In this document: positions 27,014 through 41,200 of the stretch, in pieces
How the letters are laid out: each line of letters starts with the position of its first letter
How positions within the stretch are numbered: position 1 is the first letter of the stretch
Assembly: GCF_002443255.2 (NCBI RefSeq)
Contig: NW_019211460.1
Span: forward strand, 25,340,882 to 25,404,881
Length of the DNA: 64,000 nucleotides
Source of the DNA: Varroa destructor
Lineage: Eukaryota > Arthropoda > Arachnida > Mesostigmata > Varroidae
Direction of reading: 5' to 3'
Notes under the pieces: generated by a model
What the model saw: the letters and a program-made list of their open reading frames with translations, nothing else
What the model was told of the DNA's origin: nothing
Databases searched by the model: none
Position numbers and translations under genes: made by a program

Positions 27014-29079
27014 AGGAAGTGTTTATAAACGTTTTCTTCATATATTTCGTTGCGTTTCGTGTTCAAGGGAAACAATGTACGCTTGTCAACTGTCGCCTCG
27101 CTTTTTTTTTGTCGTCAAGGGCGTTACGGTAAATGCATTATGCAGATCTGTTTTCATTATGGAAGTATTTCTGTGATACTATGAGATTTTCATCCATTAA
27201 GCTCGGTCATCCCTGGCTAGGAGCTGGTTCTAATTTTGCTTCTAATAGGCCCTACTCTTATAGTGGCAAAGTGTACACGCTTTGTCCAGTGTAAACGAGT
27301 AATCCTCGAAAAGCACTCTTTAAATATTAGACTAAATATCTTGCAAATTTCAAGTTTAATTTAGCTTAAAAATGGGCTGAACCCAAAACTAATAGTAACG
27401 CGTGAAAAATGAGTTTAAATACATTCACTGTGAGAACAATTCTCGTACTAACCTCATATACAGTGCACAAGTGTTGGTATTAGAGATAAAGAGTTTTGGC
27501 CGTGTGGTACATATTACATCCCTGCCATTGTGCCACATGTGCCCTACCATCCAACCTTATAAAAATGCACTGGGATAGAATTGCGAATAAAGACCAAACG
27601 AATTCCAAGATCTCAGCTATGCCGGTAAAACACATACAGATAGTTTATTTAAAATGGTAACGCCTCTAGGGCTGTTGTCATAGTATCATGTTGAAGGACG
27701 TAAAGGACCAACACAGAAAGCTCTGAACTGCAGACGTCACAGAAGCATAACTTCTTTTGTTCTTTACGGAACGGTGAACGGTTGTGCGGAGGAGACGTAC
27801 AGGTGAGGATTGTAGCCAAAAGTCAACGGTATATATATATAATCAACTACATGTTCTTAGTTGATCTTTTCAAGTTCTCTAGACATCCACTGTACTGTGT
27901 TCCGTTCTCCTTTGACTACGGTACCGCCTTGTTTTTGAATCTACTTGCGGGCGTTGGGTCTCTTGCTTAAGCTGGAATAGACATAGTTGTATGGATAATA
28001 CCAGTGCCAACAACGAACTAATACATTCTCCGTCAGCCAGCAAGTGATGTCACACAAACGTGAATATATGGCAATTTTGGTCCGTTGCTAACTGGCATGT
28101 CCTTCTTGAGACTGCGTTTTCTAGACTGCGCTTGCCGTTCGATTCTTCGCATATATTTCATGCTTTGCATAACGCTAACATAGCAATTGCTGGCTGCCTA
28201 TCTGCTTAGAAACTGTCCGGTGTAGATAAGGCTTAGGTGAACACAGCATCATGAGAAAATTAATTTCCAGGCTCGAACACGGGTTGTTTTCGTTTTTTTT
28301 TTTTTCTGTTAGATCACATTCACCTCACAACCACCTATGCATTTGGAGGACAACCGAAAGTTGGAGAGCTATTGCATAATCGGAGAAAAGATCACCAGTA
28401 GCAGTAGCAGTAGCAGCAAACGCAACTCGACATCGATTTTTCATTGTTTTTCTTTCATCCATTCAAGCTTGCCCCCTACGACTAGCCCATATTGGCATTT
28501 CTCTTTGGTACAACCCTACTTGGTTTTTTTTTTTTTATGGATTTATAGCCCATGTCCGAGCAAGCGGTTTGCATTGGAGCGCAGTGTGGTCTGCTCTTGA
28601 CTGTTGCGTTAGGACAAATGGCGCCAATTTCGCCTAGTACCCCGTGAGAGATCTCTCTATTTCTGTTCCTAGCTTGCCTTTACTCTGCGTTTTTGTCAGT
28701 AACGTAGAGAAGGGCTCAAAGTGCTTAGGCAGCACTGCACGAATGCGTGACCCTTTCTCATTTCAAAAGTCCTTGTGGTGTCGATGTCCTAACGTCAGTC
28801 GCTCTATGCGCCTATAGAAAGGAACGTTGCTCTGGAGCTATCTGAAATTAAAACTCCACCGAGGTGTCCCCGTTCTCTGGAGTTCCATCTCGTTTTTTGT
28901 TGATTTAACCCGTATCGCCCCAGGGAAATCGGATTAGTCACCACCTAATGAATATTTCGAATTTTACATCCAAGTTAAGCGTTGCTTCAGACGTTCTTAG
29001 TGGGATTGATTCGGTCACCACATAACTGTTTGTTATCGAATGAAAGGCCTGAGACTTGTTAGGTTACCACTGACTGTCT

Positions 29080-29097
29080 GGGGGGGGGGGGGGGGGG
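29080..29097. repeat. Pure G run (18 bases)
   Basis: Eighteen consecutive guanines directly after CTGACTGTCT. It could fold as a G-quadruplex, and its length is uncertain in short-read assemblies. Confidence 0.9.
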
Positions 29098-32000
29098 AAT
29101 AGCTTGGCTGGAGGTGCACTGTCGTCTGGGGCAAAAAGCAAATTCTTCAGCTTGCATTCGGATGGCAAGTGACGAAAGGCACGGCTGGGGTGGAAATACG
29201 AAGCGAAGACAGCACGCAGCAAGTTAGCACCACTATGGATAAAACAACCATAGTAATAAGCTGCAGGGCTGGAACGCAAGAGTTGGAATGAAACTCTCTG
29301 AATATTCTGTGTCTTCAGTCTGATTTTGCGAGGTATATATGCGTCTTTGTTGGCGCTACTGCGTCCGGTAATGGCAATTGCTTTACAATTTGAAGGCACA
29401 AAAGAACACACTTAAGCGCACGTACACTGGCATTCATCTATAGCTACAAAGAAATACGCTAGCTTACTGCAGTTTGAATTAAAATGGGGCTGGGTAGAAG
29501 AAAAAACGGCGATGGCTTATTAGCAATCAACGATCCTATCTGAGTAACCGATGACGATAGGTGATTACCAACAATTGTTTCGGACTTCATCTAACTCTGG
29601 CTTGATCGAACTAGATAGACAAAGATAGGGTAAAAACAACTCACATCAAATGGTTGCTTTTTGATCATTCTATCGTAGAATTTCAAACAGAGGAAGTGAG
29701 TAAACATTTTGAAAGCAAAACATTTGTAAAATATTCCTTCATATAATATTTCCATCGTTGGAAGGCTAATGATTGTAGCAAAAACTACTGTTTACCCCAC
29801 ATAAATGAGTTTCTTCTCAAGCAGACATTATATAACATGTCTTATTTAGGGTAAGTTGATTTATTGACGCTGCTGTTGAGCTTATTGCCTGTGACTGCAC
29901 TTTTGGTCAAGGCCATTTCTCTGCGTATTAGGGCTACAAGTAGAACACGTCTATGACTTGGCCTATTGTATTCTCTGAACCCTTAAGCCGTCGCTCTAAT
30001 AGATGATTTGTTCATGTCTACAGACAACTCCATATATGCTATCTATATATATATTTCGTCACGTTGTAGAGATACGTGCATCTACTTCGTTGCAATCGCG
30101 ATCCTTGCTTAAATAGAATAGCACGGCCAGCCGCCACAAAGCGTTTCCAGTTTCACGCCTGGTACCGCCCTTAAGCATTGTTTCAGCCATAGCGATATGC
30201 TTCCGCTACTATTAGGCTCGAGAATTAAGCACGAAAAACCTAACAGAAGTTACCTGGTATACATACAGAACTGTAGCGACACCTATGGCCTATACAAGAT
30301 ACCAAGCCGAAACCTGGCTTTTCGCGGTTAAGTGGTCGAGCTGCGTTTGCGCCTACGGTACTTTAGATAAATGCGAAAGGGAATCGGCCAGCTAACAGTT
30401 ACTAGGCGCCGGCCAGTTAGTCGAACAGACTGCCCGGTTATATACCAAGGTGCCGGTGGCATCGCTGCCGCGGATGGACTGCCAGCTTCTTCTCCTTGGC
30501 CAAATACTCCATCTGCTTCTATTACTACTAACACTATGACTAGGAGTGACCGCCGTCCGTTATGTGTACCACTTGTTCTAAGGCAGTCAGTAGAGGTTGG
30601 CTAACAGCCACGCACGTGTTGGTTAGAACGGCCAGGGTCTTTATGGGCCATAAAGGAGTAGACGAGGCGGTAAGTTAGTGACGGTTTCCCCCCAGGAGCA
30701 GTTCAAATTGTTAGAGCACAAACAGCTAAAGCGAAGCAAGCTAAGGCAAGCCAGAACAGCAGAATCAAGGGCGACGCTAGTGAGTGCTGTGCAGATCTCA
30801 GTAGATGCTTTACTCGATGCGCATCGCACCCATTCACCGTCTCCACCTTCCTGTTATGGTTAAGGCTGCCTGGGCGAATCCCCTCCCAGTGGCCATCTAT
30901 GCGGCTCGACCACTGCCTCACAAAACGAATTTTCTGATAGAAGAGGGGAGCGAATAATGAGACAAGCTAGAAGACACGTCAGTTTGGGAGGTAAAAATGA
31001 TTGCGCACCAGGCAAACCGACCTATATATGTACATAGAATGCGACAAGAAACATCTAAGAAAGCCAAAGCGTCTAAATCTCAGTTATGTATACGTGTGAG
31101 AATTTTGTGCATCCAGAATTTTATAGTGGTGAAGCCTGCATGCGGGAAGATATTGAGAAGAGGCATTTTATTAAATAATATAAAATACTTGTCAATATGT
31201 ATATTTCGTCATGTTATTATTTCTTAATAGAAGTGGCAATAGTTATGAGGTAAGAACGTCTATTCTTACCGGTGAAATTTAACGGCAACGAGTTGAGAGT
31301 AGATAATGATAGATCTATTCCGTGCAATGTGACCATTCCAAGCTGACATTATATGTGTTGAAAGTGATGAACGTCATTCGTCTTTGCTGTTCCTTTAGTT
31401 GACTTTTGGCTAAGAGTGCCTTTCAGCTTTCCGCTTCTAAGACATTATTTCCACTGGCATTTTTCTTTTTCAAGAAGACATCTTTCCTTTTCTTCGTCAA
31501 GCTTTTAATCAGCTAACGCCTTCGGTCATGCTCGTGATGCGCTCGCAGTTTTAGTGGATTTTGACTTGCCATGTTGCAACGGTCGACTGTGAGCGAAATA
31601 ACGAGCGACGGAGGCCAGCTGTAAGAGTAGGATTCTGCATTACTAAAACAACTATAATTACCTACAGCCACATTGGAATAATTAGAAGTATTCAGGTTGT
31701 GATTTCGGTACTGTAGGATGAGACATTGCATAATGAAAACGAAAAAAAAGGTAGCACTATTGCCCCTGTTGAGTGTTTTACGGAATCGGGCTAAGCAGGA
31801 CGAGCGAGCGAGGTATACCGAGCAAATGGATACAGGTGGGGATGATGGAAAACGAAAACTTAATACTTTAATGCAAACTTATCCTGTAAGTTGCTGTTGT
31901 TGCTCTTGTTTTGATGAATAGCAGTCTATCGTTTATCTATTCAGACGGCGACGAGGATTTTATTCGGCCTCGGCTGGCTATTCACAGGCTGGATAGGGGA

Positions 32001-32869
32001 CTTCACCAGTTTTGTGAGTCAGCAGTTTCTGTTATGTTCCGAAGTATAGAAACAAGCTGTTATTTATGCACCTGATATAATATAGGTATTATTGTCATAG
32101 GTGAGGAGAAATTCACTGAAGGATATAACCAGATCGCTTTGAGAATTTCAGGTATAATAAGCCATAATTGTAGTTTTAATGAGGCTCATCATTAGTAAAC
32201 TTGTGGAAATTGCTCGCGCATAAACGTGGCCAAGAAATAATTTCTTCATTCTTATTTCAATGTCTTCAATCGAGACAGGTCACGAAAATGATAATCGACG
32301 ATACCATTTGTGCAGGAAAACGCACCTTTCTTTTCCAGGAATTTGTGTAAAATGATTCATTTGTGGATATTAAACTCGGAGTGCTGCTTGCGTCTGGAGC
32401 TCTAACCTTAGCTGAGCAGGAGATGCAAATGCGAGCAAATTCAGTCTGGCCCGCGGGCTTGGCAGGATTGAAGGTGCGCCTCTACTACAGCCAGCAAGCT
32501 ATGCTGCCCCAGTTTTACCCCACGCTTAATCATAACGAGACGCAACGTACGCAGTTTTTTTTGCTGCGTGATTAGCAATGATAGACCCAGAAGCAGTTTG
32601 TGATCGGTCTAAGTTGTTTCGCAGAGGGTTCTCTGACGTTGTAACGATTCTGCTAACCATTGTATATTACTCGCGGGCACATATGAAGGGACAGCTTACA
32701 GCAAACTGGTTCTTCCCCACTTGCACAGGTTTGTTTTATATATGTCAGCCACTCAAGTGAACCAAAAAGAGATTTATGTTAGATGCATGCCTCTAGTATG
32801 CTATTGGCGAGCTGCTGAAGCTCAAAAGTCAAGTGGCAACTATAAAAGAGTGAAAAAGCTCTTAGAGGA

Positions 32870-33056
32870 TTAACCTGCTGGCTCGTAGTTAAGCTGATCA
32901 TCCCTCTCGGCAGTAACGGTAACAATCTGCGCACCGTTGTCGGTCAGTGCTCCCGAACCAGTCTTCTGGACCAGCAGCAGGGTTCTACTGAAGTTAATGT
33001 CGCTCCCATGTCTGTACATGCGAAGGTGATCAATGCATTGGTTATTTGCGAATTTT
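32870..33056 (-). other. Candidate terminal coding exon or eroded coding fragment, minus strand
   Basis: On the minus strand this short frame is open from 33056 to a TAA at 32870-32872, and its C-terminal 46 residues look protein-like. They contain TLLLVQKTGSGALTDNG and, further on, AQIVTVTAERDDQLNYEPAG, with balanced charged and aliphatic residues. A possible acceptor (ATGTACAG) would start an exon at 33013, but its pyrimidine tract is weak. I do not recognise the protein. The string LTDNGAQ resembles the TDNG motif of retroelement integrases, yet the flanking residues do not follow that family clearly. It may be a real last exon, a transposon remnant or chance. Confidence 0.22.
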
Positions 33057-34143
33057 CATGCCATATCAAAAGGTTTGTATGGGCGGAAACCGTGCCTCAG
33101 GTATTAGTCTAACGATAACAGCATAGTTCATGGCTGGCGCTGAAGGAAGCTTTGGCTCTGAAGGTATTGCCGCACCAGTGCCCAGACAACTATTGCAAAC
33201 CGACTCGGCCAGCCAGCATGTGATCTTATCGTCATTTTTCGAATAGTAAACTAAAGACGTTGCTATAAGCCGAAACAAAGATAATTCTTTACGCGAGATC
33301 AGTCGATATTTTTTTGATGGGGATAAGTTTAAGGTGCGGACGAATGAAGAACTGAATCGAAGTTGAGACTTGGTTGATGGTGTGGGAACGATATGATAAG
33401 CATGACTGTAGAGGAAACCCAGAACATTTGGTCGGCATTTTGTTGGTTCGAACATACGGCGTATAAGGGTTAACTATTTTTTACCTTGTCGAACCGTTCG
33501 ACTGTTATCATGTATTTAGGGCAGGGACGAAGAAATCTGCTTATGTTCCATGTCATTCCATAGAATTCAATCAAAGCTTGAAAACACTGAAAAAATGAAC
33601 ATCACAGGTCGTCTGACTCTGGTTGAAGATCTTAGGTTTGGTAAAGCACCGAATCCCTAGACAAAGTACATAGCCAAAGCTAGGCAGCCAAAAGCAAGCT
33701 CCCAACGCCAACTTACCGATGAGTGGTGAGCTTGACGAGAAAAGCCATACACAGTTGCTTCGAGCCAGGTTGATAGTCACGCGAAAAATGACTCTAAACT
33801 TGGATTTATGACTGATACCTTAGGCTGAGGTAGAACTAGAGCTGTCCTGAAATAAGAGTGGCTAGTAGATGCTAGTAGCGACGGGAGATGTCTGTGATGT
33901 TCCATCGACTATTACAACGACAAGGTGAGCACGCGACTGTGGCGCTGTTATGTCGACACGAATTTTTGATAGCTGGTGATATTGGACTAGTTTCGTATAA
34001 AAAATTATAATTTTCTATGTATATTCGTATAAAAGTCTGGCCAGACCTCCGCTGCTCACCTGTGATCCGAAGCGTCAATCAGAAATGGGATACATTTAAG
34101 TGTGGGCGCCTGTCATACGCATCTCTTACCCTTAGAGGCAAGT

Positions 34144-34503
34144 ATGTCATTGCTGATCGGTGTGTGTACGTTTAATCGGCCATTGATTTTCGTCAATGTG
34201 GAAGTTATTATGCTCGAACGATTGTGTTACTGCAAGCAATTCCCAACAGGGCAGAGTGGCCTACAAGATTTTGGTCACACTAAAACGTACAACAAGCTGT
34301 CAAACAGTACATCATATTGTTCGTTAGCTGATGGCCTTAGGCCTTCGGTTTTCTATAAGAGCTATATTCAAAGAGCACATTGCAACACTGAAAAAGTTTG
34401 TCAGCAAAGCAGTGTGCTACCCATTGACCCAGAAACAGAAGCCATAGAATTTTACATAATGTACCGACGTCGATTATATCGATTCGGAACACAGACCGAC
34501 TGA
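34144..34503 (+). other. Anonymous 119-codon open reading frame with cysteines
   Basis: From the ATG at 34144 the frame runs to TGA at 34501-34503 in otherwise AT-leaning, stop-rich sequence, with no long frame overlapping it on other frames. The peptide has six cysteines (CTF, CYCK, YCSL, HCNTEKVCQ) and a polar C-terminus ending RLYRFGTQTD. There is no clear signal peptide, although the first 12 residues are fairly hydrophobic. No family is recognised. Confidence 0.13.
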
Positions 34504-35192
34504 TAATAACCAGTCGGCCTAACGGACATGCGACGGGTACGTATATTTGCTATAAAAACTCGAAAATTATATTTAATCCTATTTTTCAAATAACGCTTAT
34601 AAAATTAACGCGCTTGAAAGCATTGCCGGTACGTCCCCACATTTTGCTAATTAAAAAGTGGCGCAGCTATCCTCGTGTTGTTGAAGAATCTTCACATCAA
34701 CCGGTGCGACATGAAACAACTTCGTATATTTTTTTGCTACCGAAGGCATGTGATTACGCCCTTCGCAAATTTTGCTTAACCAATTTGTAGGCTTGTTCGG
34801 GTTCGGTATACGGTTCTTGCTTCTATCGAATAAGAGTCTTTAGAAACTACTAAACATACTTGAGCATAACTTGTGTGACAATACTGTGTCTATATATAAG
34901 CCTATAAAAAAGTTTTTAGTTATTAATTAATAGTTTCTGGAAGATAGGGAAGTGTTTCAGTGACTGCTTTGACGAACTGCGCTTAATTGACAAGCAAGCG
35001 CGGCTTCTACATTAGTAGAGGGTTAAGCATGTCTTCCAGACCTTATCATGCAAGCCAGTTCAGCCCTAAACTTTGCCCTTGTCCAAAGAGCAACAGGGAA
35101 AGAGAAAGAAAGTGATAGCGAGAGAGAAACAACGAATTCTCCACTTTATACAAAATCCCTAAACTACTTTAAATTAGATTTCATCATTGCAG

Positions 35193-35290
35193 TTATGGCG
35201 CCACCGGTTCATAGAAAAGATTTCATCAACATTAACCTAAATGAGCATCCTCAACGGGTTATATCAATGGCTTTCTATTCTTATTTTGAG
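35193..35290 (+). other. Candidate 98-base exon bounded by good splice signals
   Basis: A pyrimidine-leaning acceptor (TTTCATCATTGCAG, ending 35192) and a good donor (GAG|GTAAGC at 35291) bracket 98 bases. In one frame these read MAPPVHRKDFININLNEHPQ and then a short aromatic stretch ending FYSYFE. The exon would enter in phase 1 and leave in phase 0. No protein family is recognised, and splice-like pairs this close arise by chance in 64 kb. Confidence 0.15.
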
Positions 35291-38200
35291 GTAAGCATCC
35301 TGCATTAGCATTGTTCAGAAAGTATTACAGCTCTGTATTAGACAAGTTTAACCGAAACAATGGAACTGAAACATAAGGTATTCCTAGCATAATGACTAAC
35401 TTTAAACCTATCTCGCAGGATTTAACAAGGCTGGCCATTGGAATTGTCCATTACCGTTTTCCTTCAGCTCGTTTGACAAATGCCTAAATGTTTGTCGCAT
35501 TTGACATATAGAATCCAATCGCACCTAGTTTGCTGTATCTCTTTTAGCTACGTACTTTTTATGTGGATCTTTTCGAACCCAACAGACTTGTTCGCCTATT
35601 TCTAAGTACTCATTTGCGCTCCCTCAGGTTCAGCAAACAGTCGGAGAATGGCTAAGCTACTACGTCAGCCCAGCTGCTCACTGTCAGCAAATACGTTGCT
35701 TTCTCGTCCCTATGTCAGTCTTGCAATGAGCGCGTCTCTAACCACTTTCCGGCATTTAAGGCTACTCTCGCCCATCACGTTGCTTCTCTCTATGAGCAAC
35801 TTCTTCTCTCTCATCGTCCTCTTTTCCTTTTCTCGAGCTGCTCTTTAGGCGTTCAGTTTCGATCTACTGTGAATTCATTGCACGTTGCAGTGCTACTGCA
35901 GTTCCAGCACCGGAGCAGAAAAGGCTACCCCTAAGGGAAAGCGGTTCGAAATGGGACAGACTGCGTGTGACTGCTTGTAGGATCGTTGAGACTGTCCGAC
36001 GTAGCATATCCGTAATAGGAACAGCAGCAAGATTCGAATCTAATTTGATTTCCCTTCTGCTAAGGTACTTGCAGTAATGTGAGTGGAAAGCATCTAAATC
36101 TTCTCGTGAAGGAGCGACCATGCCCCCACCTCATTCAATCATGACATTCGTTGGGCGCTCCGGAGTTTAGGAGCATCAGGCGTTTTTCGTGTGCGTGAGT
36201 TGGCGTACTCACGGCATGTGAGGGATCACCGGCCAGTCTCGCCGGCGCCGCAGCTAACTTAAGTGTCGTCGTTCTCTAGCGAATAAGAGGTACACCGAGG
36301 ATAGGTCGTTAAACGGGCGTCACAGAGGCCAATACTTAGTGGGGTGTGTTCGGCTTGTAAGAGTGCAAGAAAAGGAAAGGTAGACAGGGCACGTGATAGA
36401 CCCAGATGGCGTCTTGAGAGAGCTTGCGAGAAGCCCCTTCCTTTCCCGTTTTCGTTCCAAAGCTGATGACTCAATCTAACCAGTGCAGGTAAATAGCAAG
36501 TTTCGTGGTAGCGCGCTGACACTTGATAGACGCCCTCTGCTTTCACGGCACTTCTCACTATGTCACTCTTGCTGCCATCGTTGCTAGTGCCCGATCTAAG
36601 TTGCCCTTCGACTGTCTGTTATTGAGGGAACCTCGAGGAGCGCGCCGGACCCGTCCGTCAATCCGCCCGTCGCTGTTACCGCCACAACCAGGTACTGAAC
36701 AAAGAAGAAAAAGCCCTTTCAATTCGAGTCACGTCGGGATGTGGCCCATATCCACCCGCGTACATACACCTGCACAGCGAGATTGTGCTGGCCAGACGCC
36801 TGCGGCGCCGGTGAATCTCACCGCTTTACCTCAAATAAGACCTAGCAGTAGAACATTATTACACTGTGAGTGAATCGTTTTCTCTCTTCCTCTACTTCTC
36901 GTTTCCCCTCCCTTGCCCCGAGCTCTATTTTCCTTTCGATCTTTCCGTGGGAGCTCAATTGCAAGCGTTGCACGCACAAGTCTACGACGCGATCACAGTA
37001 CCGTGTCATAGTCTTCGTCGTCGCCGCGGTCAGGAACGGGGCAACGCACTTTGCTCTGGCCACGAAGAACCATCGGTTTTTCTCTTACGTTACTTTCTGC
37101 CTCTCAGGGTCAGCTTCTGGTAGCAGTGGAATTTATAGGCTGCCGCAGTTCCTTTTCACCCTCAAATCTTCTACGCCTGCTGCTACTTTTGTTACCCCCG
37201 GTATCAGCGTACTTCTTGCTCGATCCCTCTCTTTTATTCTATCGTTGTATCTTTCTCTCTGTCCACATTGTCTAGCAGAGTTGGCCAGCGTTGCTCCGAG
37301 AGTCAGAAGTGTGATGATCGTGTGATCTTCCTACTATACATACCCTATTCCCCGCAGTAAGCGTTCGAACCTTTTTTTCTCTTGCTCTATCTGCGCTCAG
37401 TAGAGCCACTCGCCCCCATGGGCAGCAGGGGATGGTGCACGCCATCAAGCTAGGATGACTTCGTGAGTGGGCTAGAGGTTAACATTTAACTTAGCTGATT
37501 GCAACCAGCTAATGCACCTTATTCGAAGTTTCTTTGGTGCTCTTTTCGCCCGCTTACCCGACCGTTCGTAACTTGAGCACCAAGCAGCTTGAGTCGAGCT
37601 CGAGTGAAAGTCAATCGCCAACGCCTACCTACTTAAAGTTCAGACGGCCGATGGACTGAGATGCAATCCGGCCATTTCGAGTTGTTGCTCTCCCCGCTCA
37701 CTCCGTGCACCACGGTGCTGGCAAAATTCTGCTTTGGTGTGCATGATCGTTTGTCGATTTGTCGGCTTGTGCTGCCAATGTGAACAGCACTGGGCTTTTC
37801 ACGTTGTCGAATGATGCTCATAGCTAGCAGATCGTAGCTGGAAAACTACGGCCATCTGCTTTGTATTCGGAACAATACACACGCAAGGAGCGTTATTTTA
37901 GCTGTTGGCTGTTATATAGTGTTGTCCTAAGGCAATTCGTTTGATTCAAATTGTTTGATTTTGCAATCAGGCTGCTACAGCAGCGTTATGTAGTCAAATC
38001 GTCCTCGTCGCCGCTTGTGCCGTTCTTCGTTTGTTTGCGACAGCTGCTTCGTCAATAGCCGCGACATTTCTTTCTATCACCCTGGCCTACTACGTATTTC
38101 AGTAAGTAGCCAAGTGAGTCGGAGTCGACGTCGAAGTAGCGCATAGAATTGCGACCCGTAGTCCACTTTTTCGCTCTCCTCCCTGTTTTTCATCCTTTCA

Positions 38201-41200
38201 ACGTATAACAGCCGACTCAGGCAAGAGAGAAGTTGGAGTAGGCACAGAAATTCTATTTACTGCTGGACTATTCGACAAATAACTGCTCATAAGACGAAGT
38301 GTATAGCGTGTACGGCCCAACCGGCAACGCAGAGCTTACCTGCCCGCTCCTTCGGCTACTAGTAGCAACAAAAACTAGGCAGTATAAAAGTAACTTAGTA
38401 ATGCGGCTGATTACTTTGCTATGGTAATCGCGTTGACAGGCACCGGTGTATATCCGTCCTTTTCTGCTGGAGACCCTCCACTGAACGCAGTTCCCCGTGA
38501 AGGTCGACCACCTTTCAGAGATGCTGCGCCCTTTTTCATCCGCCGGTTGCCGCTCCGTCCTCTCCGGCTTTCCTGTCCTCATTGGGAAAAATGTAAGCAG
38601 GAATGAGTCGAAGGAGGGAAAACTAGACACCCATTCTCACAAGCAGCACAAAGAGGAAAACAAGCTAAGAAACCTGGAGAAGCAGAAGCTAACTTCTTCA
38701 GCGAAACGCAATAGCACCTTCAGCTTACATAGACCTGGTGTATTGCAGTACTCTCGTTTTTGTCGATAGCTCGCTTGTTTGCCTCAGGCCGCCCAGTTCT
38801 TCGACGTCGCGCTCACTTGCCGCGATCTTTACATACGTTGAGCTTCAGCTGAAGAGGCTGGCCGAGCAACACGAGAGATAGTAATAATAGCAATTCGGTA
38901 TCACTTTGTGACACAGAATCGTACGTAATAGTAGGGATTCCTACAGCAGGAGAAATGGGTTCAACGAAAAAGCAGTTTGGGCAGGCTTTGGTGATTCAGA
39001 TGCGTCTACTTTAGTTTACTTTATTGTCGCACCAGAAGCAGCTGCTCCTGTCGCAATTGTCCTTCGCGACCTCTCGATTGCGCTTCAGCTGACGCAGTCG
39101 ATTGTTAGTCGTTGCTTTGGCCTTTCTAACCTCTCTGCATGCCTCCTATCAGTTCCATGTAGTATCCTCTATCGCATTTTCATTCGTGGGCTATTTTTCC
39201 TTGTGTTCCCAAAAAAAGGCCAGCATTACCGTCGACAATAGAGCAGGCCTTCACGACATGTGGAAGGATCTCTCTTCTTTTCGACTTTCCTCTTGACCTT
39301 GGCATTTAGTTTTGCTGACGACTAACCACACAGCTGGGCGTAGCTACGCCAGGTTCAGGAAGCGGCGGCTAGGCGTTAACCGGAAGAAGATCGAAACAAG
39401 TGAAACCGGGAAGGAGCAGCCACGGACTTCGTAAAAACGTTTAAACAACCCTCTGTCTACGTCCCAAAGGGTCCTCTTTTCCTTTGTCTCGCTATCTTCG
39501 CAGCTTGCAGTCGTTCTAACTTTCTGGTCAATTCACAGTACTTTTCAACCTCAGTAAACCCGAACAGCTTGCTGTCTGGGTCGGTTCTTTTCAACAAAAG
39601 TTGAACTTAAATGGTAAGCACAGCAATAGTTGAACGGACACAAAAATGTGCACGTTACAAAACCCATTGTAACTATACTGTTGGCTTATCCGTCAGGCAG
39701 GCGATAGATATAGCCCTCACATAAATGCCTCAAGAACAGAAAGCGGGATGTGTCAGTTAGTACTAAAACAAATACCAATCGCTTAGTGTTTTGTTCGATG
39801 CGGGGCAGTTCTTGTCTTGTTGAAGAGATCTGATTGTTTTCGTGGTACGTTATTTTCACAGAAAAGACTACTTTCGAGGAAAATCTTAAGAAAAAGCAAC
39901 TAAGCACATGTAGGCTAAGCAGGCTTTCTTAGTTCGCGCTTCAGTGCACTGTCTAATGTTTTTCTATATGTGCCCCCTTCTCCACTTTTCTATCGCTCCT
40001 TCATCGATTCCACCTCCTTGCTATTCTTTGCCTCGTGGTAAAAACGTAGTGTCAGGTGTTAAAAACGCAACTCAGGCCATATGTTACTACGAGTAGGCAG
40101 AACATCCTCTTAGGTTATTGCCTTCCATTGAATTCTCACTAGAGCTACACAAGCAGCCAGCGATCTCTAGGCTTTGGCAGTAATTCCAACCAGCTGAACA
40201 TTAGCTGTATGGGCGAATAGCGACTGGCCGCGGCAGCGGTCTGTCTGGTTCTCCGCTTGCCGTCTTGTTCTGCTACTGTAGTTTTGCTTGCTTTTGTGAT
40301 GAAATTGTCGGCTTCTTTGAGTTCTTTGAGCGGTCTTCCGGGCTCTACCAATATGAAGATGGCGGGCGATTGACGTCTGGCGGCAGTTAGCCAAGGGACC
40401 ATGCTTTGCCATAGCCCAAAGCGTCGGCACAACCTGTACGACCTGGATTTGCCTAGCATCGGTAACGGTGCGCGGTAGAAACTAGCAAGGTGGCAAAAAG
40501 TCCATGCACTAAGCGATTGTCGAAGGAGTGCTGAGTGCTGTGGCCAGAAACGGCTGCCGCAACAGTGTTAGCAGAAAGCAGCAAGTGACGAACAGACACC
40601 ATTATGCCCAAGGGCCAATTCACCATTGTCAACACAATAGCAACAGCATGTGGTGGCTAACAGAAACCTTTAGCGAAAGACTGCTTTGACCTTCCCCGCA
40701 CATACGACTGTTCCCTTTGTTTGGCGGTTTAGAAGTGCCCCCGTCTCGCTGCCACCTGCTCCAAAAGCCCCATAAGGCACTATGTGTAATCCTGAAGAGG
40801 GCGTATATCCCAACAACAAGCGATGGCGAACACCAGCATTGTCGCTAATCAATGAGAAAGCAAACGGATAGATGAAGCTAGACGACTTGCAACAGATTGG
40901 CCTTGCTGCTTGGCAAGCTAACTGAGTCGCTTGGATGCATGGTGTATTCTCCCACAGTTGTCACTGGTGCTTCTGTTTTTAGCTTTGCCGTTATTGCTAG
41001 TACGGTAATGATACCGGTGACACCGTTACCACCGTTGGATGTTGGGTAAGCGGGCTTAAGTTGGCCAAAGATGGATGGCAGCAAAGAGACACCCAAGTGG
41101 ATGCCCAAGTACCCATTCAGCGTCAGCCGTAGTAGTCGTAGTAGGTCCACAATTTCTTGTGTCGTCTCCAAGGCCATCTAGGCGTAGGCAGTGATACAAC

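Larger units (their letters stand above)
25030..32869. other. Non-coding stretch, no recognisable gene
   Basis: No gene is recognised. It holds an 8-base-pair hairpin at 26709-26729, a short 11-base tandem repeat at 26986-27013, a 13-base T run at 28293-28305 and an 18-base G run at 29080-29097. The open frames are short and match nothing known to me. Confidence 0.6.

Noticed and set aside
36870..37325. 151-codon plus-strand open frame
   Set aside because: Pyrimidine-rich DNA makes Ser/Leu/Phe-rich peptides in three overlapping frames; no family recognised.
39102..39296. Hydrophobic 64-codon frame considered as the missing signal-peptide exon of the DIP-like gene
   Set aside because: It starts with TTG, has no exit in phase 1 at a good donor near a cleavage site, and is hydrophobic throughout.
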